64,000 bases of DNA from Juglans regia (Eukaryota; Streptophyta; Magnoliopsida; Fagales; Juglandaceae): NCBI RefSeq assembly GCF_001411555.2, contig NC_049907.1, positions 38,183,482 to 38,247,481 of the forward strand. The letters are read 5' to 3'. Below the pieces are notes generated by a model, which worked only from the letters and a program-made list of their open reading frames with translations, was not told the DNA's origin and ran no database searches. This document shows, one piece after another, positions 27,822-40,842 of the stretch (position 1 is its first letter; each line of letters begins with the position of its first letter). The translations under genes were made by a program, and so were the position numbers.

Positions 27822-28559
27822 ATTGCGCCTCTCATAAATTAAGTTTTGAGGGGCGGGTGATTACCCGCTTTGTGTTTCTAGACGTGCTTAGTTCTCCCTT
27901 AGCTTCTCTTATCTTTGCTCCATTATTTCCTTCCTTTGACAAATAATATTTTTCTTTCCCTACTACTTTTTTAATCCCATCCCCCTCAAAATCATACAAG
28001 GATTAGAACTCTTCCATTATTTCCCCATCCTGTTTCTCATGCCTCGAATCATCCAAAGGCATGTCTCCAATTAGAACAATATCCTCCTTTCTTCCGTCTT
28101 GTGTTTGTGCTTCATGTTCCCCTCTATGCCCATCGCCAAACAATTGTTTCAAACTATCTAGTACAATCTCTTGCATTTCCAAAACACAATCTCCCCTGTA
28201 AACAGGGGAGTTCAAGCTAAAGGACCCTCATTCCTACCCAACCTACTCTTGCGTGTAATCCCGTAAGTCTTTTCTTCCTTGTGCATCTTGCATATCATTT
28301 AAACCTTGCATATCTGGGTTTTATTTCTCTACCAAGTTTCCCTCTACTTGCATTTCATTCTCCCTTTCACCCCATGCAGTTTGTTCCAGGGCTTCCCAAT
28401 CTTTATCACATTTCTTCCTACCGTGTTATCGTTCACCCTTGCAACGTTTGGACCCCTTCTTACTTCCTAGTACTCCTTGAAAACCCTATGTTTCCCTACT
28501 TTTGCAAGGTCTCTATTGCTATTGCCTTTCCTACAAGTCCGTGAGTTATGGCCCTACAT

Positions 28560-29272
28560 TTTACAGAACAGACAGAACGCTGGCAAGGTCTCAAACTCCA
28601 CCACATGCTTAAAGCCAGACCTCAGTGCCCTATCCAAAAGTGATCCATCTGCTATCGAGAGAAATCCATTTCCAAGCAAACTCTTGCGCCTTCCTTTCTG
28701 ATCGCATATCGTGTAGAGTTATTAGATTGAATAAAGTTTTCAAGCGGTGCCATCAGTATCTTGAGAATGGAATCATGATAAAAATTTGGTGGTAAACTTG
28801 GAAACATTACCCAGACCGAGACTATCGGAGATTCCTCCTCTTCCGTGTAACCCGGCATCCAGTGAAAAACTCTATAAGGCACACCATTTATCTCACTTGT
28901 CTCTCGTGAAAAAGCTTTGTTGAAATCATCCTCCAATGTTAAACGTACAAAAACGTTTCGTTTTTTGCTCATTGAAGAGACGACCACGGTCTCCACTAGC
29001 CCCCATCTATTCCGTATGAATAATCGTACTACATCTAGTGTAGGCCTCTGCCTAAGAAACTTCAAGACCAATGAATATCTGAATGGAGCTACCGACACTG
29101 CCATTTCTTTCCTTCAAAACATCAAACAAACTTGACCGTCTATGATTTTGGAGGGCCTCATCGGGAGGTTAACTTCTGGCAAAGGCTGAGGGACAGCCAT
29201 GACCAAGTTAGCGAAGGATCTAGTCTTTGTTGCCAGCGTGGGGCCTCCACGAGGGGCCATGGCAATAGCCAT
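28560..29272 (-). pseudogene. LINE 1 ORF1 (DUF4283 + zinc knuckle), broken
   Basis: The ATG at 29272 opens a leader ending PQPLPEV, then a DUF4283-like domain (PFRYSLVLKFLRQRPTLD, FVRLTLEDDFNKAF, GVPYRVFHWMPGYTEEE). The CCHC knuckle at about 28560 reads CLFCKM-stop-GHNSRTC, so a stop (TAG) cuts it. ORF1 proteins of plant L1 elements bind the element RNA. Confidence 0.75.
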
Positions 29273-29377
29273 GACAGCACGAGGTCCCTCAAACGAGGAG
29301 GCCTAAAAATCTCACTTTTGTCTTTGTTCTATCTTTTTCTCTCTCCCTCTTTTCCTCTCAGTAGATGCAACTAATGC

Positions 29378-30331
29378 TTAAAAATAATGCAAAACGTAAT
29401 AATAATACTTTTTTTTTTTTTTTTTTGTGCAAAAAGCTGCTTGAATTATATGTTTAACCTTCGTTGATATGTTAATGCATGGCCAATATAATTAATTGTC
29501 ATGCGGCCAATCCAATTCAAGTAGCACATTGACGTGCCTGCGCACATTCTCTAACTCCTATATATCATTGGTGTGGGCCGTTCGAATTGCATGCTCGATC
29601 ATGTTTCTTGACTCTTTATATATAAACAATTTCTTTCTTTTCAACAAGTTCTTTCTTCAACAATTTTTGAGTGATCTCTAAAATGGACAACATTTCATAG
29701 AATATTAATTATCTAATGAATACAAAAAAAAGAATAATATTAGATACAATTATAAAGTATGTAAGTTCAGCACACTTATTTTAAAAAAAAAAGTGAGATC
29801 CAATATTAAAAAATAATTTTTTTTATGTGTATACCAGGTTTCCTCACTTTTCTTAAAAAAATATACATGAAACTTACAAATTTTAAAACTGCAAAAATAA
29901 TTTGAAATATCATTAATTACTATTACTCTAAAAATAAACTCAAATTTAACACTTTTGAAAAAGAACTTAGAAGACCCCAAATACTTTGGAATCGAAAAAC
30001 CCAAATACTTGCCTGGGTTTACTAGTTCCTATTGGAAAGCCCAATATTATTTTCAAAAGAAATGCTCGGTGACTTTTAGAGCATTGACATTGGATTAGCT
30101 ATTTCAAAAATTAAAATTTAGCTCATATGTCACTTTTTGACTTTTAGCTAATCGCTCATAACTTGAACTCTAAATTGGATTAGTCATCACACTCTCTATA
30201 ATAATAAATTATTATTTTTATTATTATTTATACTTCTTTAATTATTTTCATAATCTCCAATAACCTCCAACAATTATATTCATTTTCATTTTCACGATCC
30301 AACAATCTATAAAATTAGCATATCTAATTGA
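29378..30331. other. unit 1 tail, no gene
   Basis: AT-rich DNA shared with 37583-41299 (minus its insertion) and 42695-45645. It contains short MITE-like stretches and no preserved open frame. It is more diverged between units than the KIN gene block. Confidence 0.55.
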
Positions 30332-30668
30332 CAAGTTTATTATCTCTTGTCCCATTAATTGATGGACACATTTTAAGCGATTTCATATGCTATTGAAAAA
30401 ATTTATTTAGGATGTGAGACGTTAGTCGACATGATCAGAGATATGATAAAATTGAATATAAATAATAATATTCTTCTTCAGACAACAACCATTTCTCCTC
30501 TTCTTCCTTTGGTTACTAGCGGTTCAGCAATTCTTGGTGTTTGTTGGATGGTTTCCGTTTCCTCCATGCTCTGTAGTTCTGGACTATATGCACCCACAGT
30601 AAGATCCGGTCACCCAAATGCCCATTTCAAAGGCAGAAATACACGCTCTGCACCTTCGGTAAACCAAA

Positions 30669-30740
30669 CACGTGTGTGCCCAGGAAAATCTCCCAATTCC
30701 CACGTGTCATTTCTCTATGTACTCCTAGCTGCTATAAATA
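30669..30740 (+). promoter_or_regulatory. KIN copy 2 promoter: two G-boxes and TATA
   Basis: CACGTG at 30669-30674 and 30701-30706, TATAAATA at 30733-30740; same spacing as in copy 1. Confidence 0.75.
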
Positions 30741-30851
30741 CAATTCAAACAAACAGAGAATTGCAACGTTGAGATCAAGGATACAAAATTTGGTTATATA
30801 GTAATTCAGGCATTGTAGTATTTTGTTTTGGTTCTTAACTTCATAGCAAAT

Positions 30852-31511
30852 ATGTCCAGTGAAAAGCAAAATCTCAAGGCAGGGGAATCCCACGGCCAGT
30901 GCCAGGTAGGAATATAATAAACGTGCATATATATATATATATATATATAGATGTAAATCTATCTAGCTACTTAGAACCCTTTTCAGCTAAGTACGTGTAT
31001 ATAAGTATGCCTGTCAATTGAGCATTTTATTGGGGATGCAGGAGAAGGCTGAAGAGTGGATGCAATCCACAAAGGATACAGCCAATGCAGCCATGGACAA
31101 GACTGCTGATGCAACTCAATCAGCTAAGAACGCTGCCCCAGAAAACAAGGAGCAAGCTGCCGGCTTCCTCCAGCAGGTTGTCTTTCATTCCTTTTTTTTT
31201 TTTACCCCCGTCTTCTGCCTCTAGGACCCTCCTCACTTTTTGAAGTGTCTGGGTGTGTGTTTTGGGGTTCGTATCATGTCAATTTGCAATAAAAACCTAT
31301 ATGAAACACGGGATTCTAGCCGCACATCACAATGTTAGGACTATTTTCCAGCTTTTTTTAAAAAAGTATTTTCCAGCTTGATTACGCCGGATCGAGCTTC
31401 ACACACAGTGCAATATTTTTGTTGTTACAGACAGGAGAGCAGGTAAAAGGCATGGCTCAGGGCGCTGTGGACACTGTGAAGTGCACACTTGGAGTGGGTG
31501 ACAAGAAATGA
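30852..31511 (+). CDS. KIN/COR6.6-like stress-induced protein, copy 2
   Basis: Exons 30852-30905, 31042-31176 and 31431-31511 encode 89 residues. The only protein difference from copies 1 and 3 is Ser to Cys in the C-terminal motif (DTVKCTLG; codon AGC to TGC), which gives this copy a second cysteine. Introns, including the AT microsatellite, are essentially identical to the other copies. The 3' UTR keeps the roughly 48-bp segment missing from copy 1. The LINE follows 214 bp after the stop. The gene looks intact and probably has the same dehydration/cold role. Whether the extra Cys matters is unknown. Confidence 0.87.
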
Positions 31512-32087
31512 AACAAAACCAGTACGGCCTATTGCATGGGTCGACTCTCGTAATGCATGCACGCTGCATGAATTGTTGGATTTAGTTTTTCTCTAGGTTT
31601 TTGCTTTCACATGGTCTGATCTCTCTTTTCAAAAGAACTCTTTAGTCGGTTGTATTAAAGCCTTTTGATTTTCATACTTTTGCCAGCTTCTTCATTGTAA
31701 TAGCTAGCCAGATGGAATAAAGGCGTTTTTTTTTTTTCCCTTTGACATAATGGTGTTCAACCATTTTTTTTTTTTTTTTAAAGCGAACAGTTTGTCGAAT
31801 TTATTGAGATATGCCTCACTTTAGGTGGAGGAAAACCATGTTACAGGACCCATTCTGGACTTAACAGGACACAAAAGAAAATTACCTATAAACGATAAAG
31901 AACCCAAAAACTACTAACAGATGCGTAAATAAGGAAGGTTTAACTTATCCGTTCGAATGAGACCTCGAAGTTTCCTAGGGACTTGCATTAGATTATACCA
32001 TACTTTATCTTTCCCCTGAACACCTAGTTTTGCTAGAAAATCGACTGGAGTATTTCCTTCTCGGAAGACATGCTGGATGGAATAGTC

Positions 32088-35000
32088 TCATTCTCTGAGT
32101 ATTTTCCTGACTTCCTCCCAATATTCTTCAAAGTACCAAACTCCACATTTAGCTCTGCTAATCCACCTAACCACCATCAAGGAGTCGATTTCGACATCTA
32201 CCTTGTAAATCCTATGTTTTTGACACAGCTTTAGACTATGCATGATGGCCTTTAACTCAGTTGCATTATTGCTGCCAAAACCCAAGTCTATCGAGAAGGC
32301 AAAAATCAGATTGACTTGGTCATTTCAGAGAAGACCTCCTGCGTCTGAAGCTCCTGGATTAGAGATGCTGCTTCCATCTGTATTGAGCTTATATCTCCAC
32401 TGTTGAGGCTTAGTCCACATGGCCACTTGTATGCATTTAGCCTTAACTGGTATAACATCAACATTCATCCCATTCTGCATTTCTTGATCCCCACGTACCT
32501 GCTTCCGATAATTTGAGGACTCCTTCATCCACCTAGCCATCCAGTATCTTATCGCTTGCCGTACTTCTTCTTGTGACTCCATGTATCCTTCCATTCGTGC
32601 CTTACATCTCCTCAACCACAACCTCCATGTAATTATTGAAGGAAGAACACCCCAACTTACACGCATCTGGGAGGAATGAGAAGCACGCCGAAACCATAAA
32701 AGCATATTATCCTTCCACGTTAACTCCTCCCGAAAATTAATTCCCAATTGCTGCATGCATCTCCTCTATGGTTGTTGGGCAAAATCTCCAGCATAAAGGA
32801 CATTGTTAATATCCTCATAACCACCTCCATGACAGCAGTTACATTTAGATACCACCAGAATCTTTATCCTCCTCAGTTTGTCATCCACATTAATACTACT
32901 CTTCCATGCTTTCCATACCATAATAGAGATTTTTTTTGGTAATAGTTATGCCAAACTCACGCCGACCAAGGAGTCTCTGGTGCCTTCACACGCAGGCACT
33001 CCCAAGCACTTCGAACTGAGAACTTCCTGTCTACGGAGGAAGTCCATATGATCAGGTGACATCCCTCCCGAGGGTCTCCCAAAGCTTTAAGTATTTCTTC
33101 CATTTTTTCCCCTCCCACCAGACGCTCCATTAGCTGTACATCCCATACGTTATCTATTTTGCACTCACATATTCTGATCCTAGGGAAATCGATTATCTCT
33201 AGAGTGTCAGCCAGAGGACCATCACCCATCCAAGAGTCCAACCAGAAATTGACGTTGCCTTTGCGCACTTTCCAGAGGGATAGTTCTAAAACATGCGGGA
33301 TTTGCTTCATCACCATTCTCCAAAAACGAGTGCCTTTCGTGTTCTCTAGAAGGGATAAATGATTTTCCCTCGCATATTTTTCCCGAAAGAAACATGCCCG
33401 TAGCAAATCATCCTTGAGTATGTTCCGAGCGAATTTCATATGTAAGGACTTTTGCGTCTCCTCTAGATCCCGTAGACCTAAACCTTCTTCAGAAACTGGC
33501 TTACAAATTTTTTTCTACGCGCACCATTTCTTTTTTGGCGACCCATCCACTTCACACCAAAAAAATGTGCTAAGTATGCCATTAATATTGGCAAACACCG
33601 ACTTAGGCACCTATAAAACCGAAAGAAGATAGACTGGCATACTTGATAAAACATGCTTGAGAATAATAAGTTTACCTTCTACCGAGAGTAGTCTGGTCAT
33701 CCACCCACTTACTTTTTCATGGATCTTGTGTATGAGTTCTTCCAGGTGTCCACTAGTTAATTTGCCGGTAACTATGTTCACCCCTAAATATTTAAACGGA
33801 AAGCTTCCTTCTTCAAAGCCCGTAATCTCTAGGACTTCTCTTCTTGTAGCTGGAGCAATGTGTTTTGAGAACAAAATGGCCGACTTTGCCTTATTTACTT
33901 TTTGCCCAGACCACTGTTCATACAACTCCAGGACTTTTAACAGCGCTTTAATAGACATCTTTGTTCCATTAGTGAAAATCACTATATCATCCGCATATAA
34001 CAAGCGGGAGATTGACGGCGTACCTCTAGCTTGAGAGAAGCCTCCAATAGATCCATTCTCAAAATTCCTTTTTAGCTTCCTTGTGAAGACTTCCTCCATC
34101 AGGATGAATAAATAAGGCGATAGGAGGTCCCCCTATCGAAGTCCTCTTTCCCCCTTAAAGAAGCATTTGACAGTTCCATTTAGAAGAATAAAATACCATT
34201 GTGTTGTAATACAATTCTTGATCAACCCATAAACTTCTTTCGAAAGGCCAAAGGATGCCAGAACATGTAACAAAAAATTCCAATTCACGCGATCTTATGC
34301 TTTGGACATGTTCATTTTCAGTATCACATTACCTCCGAACTTTTTTTTATGAATGGACTGGGCCATTTCTTGAGTCAGGCTTATGTTTTCGAAAATGCTT
34401 CTCTTAGGAATGAAGGCTTCTTGTTCCTGAGATATTACTCTCGACAGTAGGTGTGCGATCCATGCTACAATAATTTTAGAGCATATTTTATAAACCACGG
34501 AGCATAGGCTTATACCCCTAAATTTCTCAAACCCAGTGGGCTGTTGTACTTTGGGAATGAAAGTCACATTGGATGCTGTATAAAACCTTTGGAGTTGTTT
34601 TCCTTCAAAAAAATTCCTTTACGCTACCCACCAGATCCCCTTGTACAAATTCCCAGCATGCTCTAAAAAAACCTGAACCAAATCCGTCTAGTCCCGGACT
34701 ACTTTCCACTGGGATACTGAAAAGGGCCTGCCGAATTTCTTCCACTGCAGGGCACTTGGTGATTTCTTTGTTCTCCTCTACCGTTATTTCTTTGTCAATT
34801 AACGGGCTCAACTCTGGAAGTTCCCCCTCGTCTCTGTTACTCAATAACTCTTGGAAATATCGAACAACTCCTTCATGGACTGGCTCAGGGGAATCGTATA
34901 AAGTTCCATCCACTTTGATCATTTGATTTACATGAATTTGCTGCCTTCTCTTCAAAACCAAGTGGAAAATCGTGTATTGGTATCACCTTCTTTTAGCCAT

Positions 35001-36041
35001 GTAACTTTGGTTTTTTGCGCAAGCATAGACTCCTCTCTGTTCTTCAAGATATCCAGCTCAAGTTTTGAGATTAAAAGGTCCTGTTCCACCGTTTCTTCAT
35101 ATTTTTCTTGTAGGCAAGTTTCTAGCAATTCAATCCTCAATTCTATATCATGAATCATTATTTCAACACGTCCAAATATCTCTTTGTTCCATGTTTTAAA
35201 GGCTTGTTTCATTCGCTTCAGTTTAAATGTCAAATTCTCCAATCCTCAACCATGCCCTTCTTCCTTCCATCATTGTTTGACATATGGGAAAGATTCCTTG
35301 TGGTCCACCCACATATGTTGGAAACGGAATGGGGATGGCCCATACCTTTGGGACATCTGATCGCAGGACACTATCATTGGCGAGTGATCTGAGGTGCTAC
35401 ACCCCAAGTAAGTAAACAACGTTTGAGGAAGCAAGTCTAAAAGCTTAGTATTATAAAAACCTCAATCTAGCTGAGCCCAACTCCTTGCTAATTCTTCTTG
35501 CCAATTACACCAAGTTAGCCTCTTTCCTTGGAAATTTAATTCCAGTAACCCACACCCATTGATCCAGGAATTAAATTCCTCCAACGCTTTCAGAGGGCGA
35601 GGAGCACCCCCCCTTCGTTCATCATCAATTCGTATAACATCAAAGTCCCCTAAGACCATCCAGGGTAAGTTTTCTGCTCCTTCTCCTCTAAATCCCTCCA
35701 TAACTGTCTATGAAGCCCATAATTACATTTAGCATGTACAAATGTAATTAGGAATTTCGTTCTCCCCTCCACATCTTTACCGAAATGAATTGATTGCTCA
35801 TTCACTCAATGCTTACGTTTACACTTTTATCCCATAACAGTCAAAGTTTCCCAGCCTTAGCTTGGTTAGACCAACCATTCTCCAACCACATGTACTTCTT
35901 TAGATTGCCCATTTTCCTCTCATCAACGAAAGGCTCTCCTAGGGCCACTACTTTGGGATTAAAATTTTTAATTAGCTTCTTTAACCATTCCCATAATGTG
36001 CCCAAGCCTCTGATGTTCCAGTACAAAATTGCGCTTCTCAT
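32088..36041 (-). pseudogene. LINE 2 ORF2 (endonuclease-RT-RNase H), broken
   Basis: Order along the minus strand: endonuclease (AILYWNIRGLGTLWEWLKK; later WMVLGDFDVIRIDDERRGG), then reverse transcriptase. The RT shows FIPKVQQPTGFEKFRGISLC, QEAFIPKRSIFENI and the catalytic SRLLYADDIVIF at about 33990. The zinc-binding region has GNVNFWLDSWMGDGPL. RNase H has NTDGSSISNPG, NATELKAIM and VEIDSLMVV, so the carboxylates are present. Several frameshifts and stops separate these pieces, and RT residues DMSKA read NMSKA. Not functional. Confidence 0.82.
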
Positions 36042-36576
36042 AAATTAAGTTTTGAGGGGCAGTTGATTACCCGCTTTGTGCTTCTAGATGTGCTCAGTTC
36101 TCCCATAGCTTCTCTTCTCTTTGCTCCATTATTTTCTTCCTCCGAAAAATAATCTTTCTTTCCCTACTACTGTTTTAATCTCATCCCCCTCAAAATCATA
36201 CAAGGATTAGAACTCTTCCATTATTTCCCCATCTTGTTTTTCATGCCCCGAATCATCCAAAGGCACGTCTCCAATTAGGACAACATCCTCCTCTCTTCCG
36301 TCTTGTGTTTGTGCTTCATATTCCCCTCTATGCCCATCGCCAAACAATTGTTTCAAACTATCTAGTACAATCTATTGCATTTCCAAAACACAATCTCCCA
36401 TGTAAACAGGGGAGTTCAAGCTAAGGGACTTGTTCCTGCCCAACCTGCTCTTGTGTGTCATCCCGTAAGTCTTTTCTTTCTTGTGCATCTTGCATATCAT
36501 TTGGCATATCAGGGTTTTCTTTCTCTTCCAAGTTCCCCTCTACTTGCATTTCATTCTCCCCTTCACCCCATGCAGT

Positions 36577-37476
36577 TTATTCCAGGGCTTCCACAGCCCC
36601 AATCTCTATCACATTTCTTCCTACCGTGTTATCGTTCACCCCTGCAACGTTTGGACCCCTTCTTACTTCCCGGTACTCCTTGACAACCCTATGTTTCCCT
36701 ACATTTTCAAGGTCTCTGTTGCTATTGCCTTTCCTACAAGTCCGTGAGTTATGGCCCTGCATTTTACAGGACAGACAGAATGCTAGCAGGGTCTCAAACA
36801 CCACCTCCAGCTTAAAGCCAGACCTCAGTGCCCTTATCCAAAAGTGATCCATCTATTGTTGAGAGAAATCCATTTCCAAGCAAACTCTTGCACCATCCGT
36901 TCTGGTCGCACATCGTTTAAAGTTATCAAATCGAATAAAGTTCCCAAGCAATGCTATCAGTATCCTGAGAATAGAATCATGATAAAAATTTGGTGGTAAA
37001 CTTGGAAACATTACCTAGATTAGGACTATCGGAGATTCCTCCTCTTTCGTGTAACCCGGCGTCCAGTGGAAAACACTTTAAGGCACACCATTTATCTCAC
37101 TTGTCTCTCGTAAAAAAGTTTTGTTGAATTCATCCTCCAATGTTAAACGTACAAAAACGTTTATGTTTTTGCTCATTGAAGAGACGACCACAGTCCCCAC
37201 AAGCCCCCATCTATTCCGTATGAATAATCTTACTGCATCTAGTGTAGGCCTCTGCCTGAGAAACTTCAAGACCAATGAATACCTGAATGGAGCTGCTGAC
37301 ACTGCCATTTCCTCCTTTGAAAACATAAAACAAACTTGACCGTCTATGATTTTGGAGGGCCTCATCGGGAGCTTAACTTCCGGCAAAGGCTAAGGGACAA
37401 CCATGACTAGGTCAGCGAAGGACTTGGTCTTTGCCGCCGGCGTGGGGCCTCCAGGCGGGGCCATGACAATAGCCAT
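36577..37476 (-). pseudogene. LINE 2 ORF1 (DUF4283 + zinc knuckle), broken
   Basis: Starts at the ATG at 37476. A TAG stop replaces the Gln of VPQPLPEV seen in LINE 1. The DUF4283 part (SKIIDGQVCFMFSKEE, PFRYSLVLKFLRQRP) is followed by frameshifts and an intact-looking CCHC knuckle CLSCKMQGHNSRTC at about 36770. Comparison with LINE 1 shows that the two copies acquired different stops after duplication. Confidence 0.75.
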
Positions 37477-37964
37477 GACAGCACGAGGTCTCTCAAACGA
37501 GGAGGCCTAAAAATCTCACTTTTGTCTTTTGCTCTATCTTTTTCTCTCTCCCTCCTTTCCTCTCAGTAGATGCAACAAAGGCTTAACAATAATGCAAACG
37601 TAATACTAATACCTTTTTTTTTCTTTTTGTGCAAAAAGCTGCTTGAATTATATGTTTAACCTTCTTTGATATGTTAATGCATGGCCAATATAATTAATTA
37701 TCATGCGGCCAAACCAATTCAAGTAGCACATTGACATGCCTGCGCACATTCTCTAAATGGACCACATTTCATAGAAGATTAATTATCTAATGAATACAAA
37801 AATAAGAGTAATATTAGATACAATCATAAAGTATGTAAGTTATGCACACTCATTTTGAAAAAAAATGAGATCCAACATTAAAAAATAATTTTTTCATGTG
37901 TATAGCAGGTTTCCTCACTATTCTTAAAAAAATGTATATGAAACTTACATATTCTAAAACTGTA

Positions 37965-40842
37965 ATACCCCGGTCCCGGATGGGTCGGAGAGTTACCTGT
38001 TAACACTTAAAATCATATCTCATTATACAAATGTAAACTCCAATTCCTCATTTACTCATATACCTCATTGTTTTCAACCATCTACTCCAAAATAAATAAC
38101 CAAGATTACGAAGAAATCTCAAAATAAAAGTCAACTTCCCAAAGTATTAAGTCAACAGAGCAAAACGAAACTATTCCATAAAATTCTCCAATATCAAGTA
38201 CCCTCTTGTATATAATAGACTATGCTCACAAAGCCTTACCCATGCTTCCTATTCTTGAACCTCCGTTGAAGTATCCAAAATATCTGAAAATGTTGTGGAG
38301 ATAAGGGGTGAGTTATCAACAACTCAGTAAGCAGAGGACATATACTAGCGTGCAAACATGAGCATTTACAGAGTACAATATGCAGAACAAAATATTTTTC
38401 AGAGTTATCATGCAGAACAAAACATGTTTTCAAACTTAACAGAACGATGGTTTTAAGACACATAAAACTAGAGTACTTTGGCATAACATAACTTGAGCAT
38501 CATCATCACAACAAAACAGAGCATCTCATAGAGCAGAGACCATGTTTCACCCCATTGGTAGGGTTGTGCTAATCCCGGTGGCCAAACCGGACAGAAACAG
38601 AGGTGAAATCTTTCCCTTATTCTTCTCAGAGCCCCGAGTGTACACACAGGAAATACCACAATAAAACTACTTTGTTTCTAAAGTGGGTGCACTCATAGAT
38701 AGAGAAGTTGGTACCAACCCAAACAGAGCAGAGCATAACAGAGCAGAGCAGAGACAGAGTTAGATACAAAATTAGTACACCATGCCAAATGTTTTCAGAT
38801 GCCATATCAAAATAATACAGAGTACCAAAACATAATTAGATCATTCTCACATACTAAAAACAAAAGTAAGAGCATTTTTTTAAATCAATGCACAATTTTT
38901 CAGATTCTCAATATCGCTCATTTTTAGATTTTAGAAACAACATGACAAAATTTAGCTCATATTTACACAATGCATGTCAGAAATTATTTTTCCTTTTTCG
39001 TACAAATGTCATGAGTAATGCATATAAGCGACCGAGATTGGTTTTTCCCAAGTTCTCATTTCATCACAAAATATGTAAATTTTTCAGAAAGTCAACCTCA
39101 GTCTCAATAATTCATATAAAACCTAGTATAGGAATCCCGCTTACTTGAACTTTTTAGCTTTTCAGAATTTCTCTACAGTAGTATTTAATGAAAATCAATC
39201 GTCACCTATAAAATAGTCATGTACTCCCATAAATATTCAAATTTAACACAATTTTTCATTGCTTGCAACTAAAACGCTAAGTAATCTATTTTCCTAAAAA
39301 GCTAAATTCTGCGAAACCTTAAAATATCCTAAATTTAATACCACCAGCATATAATGTAGTAGGAAACCATAAATTTTTTAAAACAATAGTAGTTCATAAA
39401 ATATAGTTAATAATATTTTTAAAAATCATTGCAAACTACTAATCATATCTAATTTAAAACCATACAAGGTTTATTTCATATAATAGGCTTAAAGTGCTTA
39501 AAAAAAATAAAAGATTAAAGTACTTATAGTTTACTACCAAAAATCAAATTGAATCCGTAAATGTAAATTCTTATGCTTCAAACAAGACCCAACTTAACAC
39601 AAGTTTAATATGAAAACGGTCCAATATGAAACCATCTAAATGAAAAGGGCGTTTTGGAAAAATAAAAACACCAACATGCATGCACATTGGGTACGACTAG
39701 AAACAAGAAAAAAAAGTGGGACAAACTAAAAGGAATGCCTGGATCAAAACTGAGCAACATAGAGGCATACTCACCGAGGGAAGATGAAAGGCTCGACGGG
39801 CAGTGAGCTGGACATGGATCGACTGTGGTGAGCACGACTGCCTGGCACGTGAAGGGTGGAGGTCGTGCACGGTGGTGCAACCATGGACGGAGGATCTAAG
39901 CACAATGTCGGTAGTGGTCAGAAGATCGATTGTGTCTCGAGCCCTCATCTATCAGCTACAAATGGCCGAGCGTGGGGACACTTGGAGCAATGACTGGTGG
40001 TTCGAGATAGGGCTCACGGTGATTGGGTGGTTGCTCGAGTGTGGCAAGGGCTACACCGTGCGACGCTTGTGGTGGCTGGGTAACTTGCGGTGGGTTCGCT
40101 TGACACAAGGAGTTGTGGTTTAAGGTGGAACTGGTGGTGGGTTGCTCTGTTTTTGGCATAGCAAAACAGAGGAAGTTGCTAGGCGGTTGAGACGTGGTGG
40201 TTGGGCTGTTTTCATGGTATTTCTGACGTGAGGTAGCGCCTTGCGAGGTGGTTGAGGAGGAAAGTTGTTGTCTGATTCGCGAAGGAGGGATAGACGCGTG
40301 ACAGCGCTGATTCCTTTTTGACGATGATCTTGACTTGTTCAGTGGAGGCTGACGAGTGCGTGGGACAGGCTTCCGTTGAGGACACAAAGGTGCTGGGCCG
40401 TGGGGGCTAACTCATGGTGGTTGGATGGTAGAGTTTCCAGGTGCCTCGCGACTTGGTGCTAGAGAAGATAGATAAATAGAGAGTTTGAGAGGATAGAAAA
40501 AAAAACAGAAAAGCACTGCAAGTAGAAGACAATAAAAAATAGGTGGAAGAGGCTCGAGTGCTGGACGGAAACGAAAATAAAAGAAGAGAACTCAAAAATG
40601 GGAAGGAAGTTCAAACTTCAAACTGCCTAGATCACGTGGAGATAATGGAGATTGGGTGGAGAAATCTTCGGAAGTGCAGAAACTAAAATTGAAAAATGGT
40701 CGAGAAGATAAAATGAGATAAGCTCACTGCAAATGACATCGTGGGGTAGGAGAGATTACTCAACTGCATGGAAACAACAGAGAAAAAAAAAACAAGAGAC
40801 TCCAATGGAACGACCTTGGGTTTAATTGGCCTGGGTGCTACA
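37965..40842. mobile_element. 2.9-kb insertion of uncertain superfamily in unit 2
   Basis: Absent from the same place in units 1 and 3. The ends read TGTAATACCCCGG (from 37961) and GGGTGCTACA, short inverted repeats. AAAACTGTA (37956-37964) and AAAAATGCA (40843-40851) form an imperfect 9-bp duplication, as in Mutator-like elements. AACAGAGCAGAGCA words repeat at 38700-38760. A minus-strand leader-like region (about 40120-40660) precedes a 143-codon Pro/Ser/Gln-rich frame (40387 to 39956) with no known domain. No transposase was seen. Confidence 0.55.

Larger units (their letters stand above)
21946..29362 (-). mobile_element. LINE 1 (L1-type) behind KIN copy 1
   Basis: Minus-strand non-LTR retrotransposon. 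The poly-A tail appears as a T-run from 21946. AGATGCAATAAAGGC (21931-21945) and the decayed AGATGCAACTAATGC (29363-29377) flank it as the target duplication. Without its two hAT insertions it is about 5.8 kb, near full length. Domains in order are ORF1 with DUF4283 and a zinc knuckle, then ORF2 with endonuclease, reverse transcriptase, zinc-binding region and RNase H. Many stops and frameshifts make it inactive. Confidence 0.9.
20613..30331 (+). repeat. tandem unit 1 (KIN gene + LINE)
   Basis: Homology with the other two units starts abruptly at CAAGTTTATTATCTC and ends before the same word at 30332. The unit holds KIN copy 1, a LINE (21946-29362) carrying two later hAT insertions, and about 950 bp of AT-rich tail. 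The tail includes a GATACAATTATAAAGTATG MITE-like stretch at about 29730 and a GAGCATTGACATTGG stretch at about 30078. Confidence 0.85.
31725..37567 (-). mobile_element. LINE 2 (sister of LINE 1) behind KIN copy 2
   Basis: 5843 bp on the minus strand, flanked by AGATGGAATAAAGGC (31710-31724) and AGATGCAACAAAGGC (37568-37582), with a T-run as poly-A tail. It occupies the same site as LINE 1, so one insertion was copied with the unit. A sample of about 330 bp in the RNase H region differs from LINE 1 at about 7 %. It lacks both hAT insertions and so preserves their empty sites. Confidence 0.9.
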
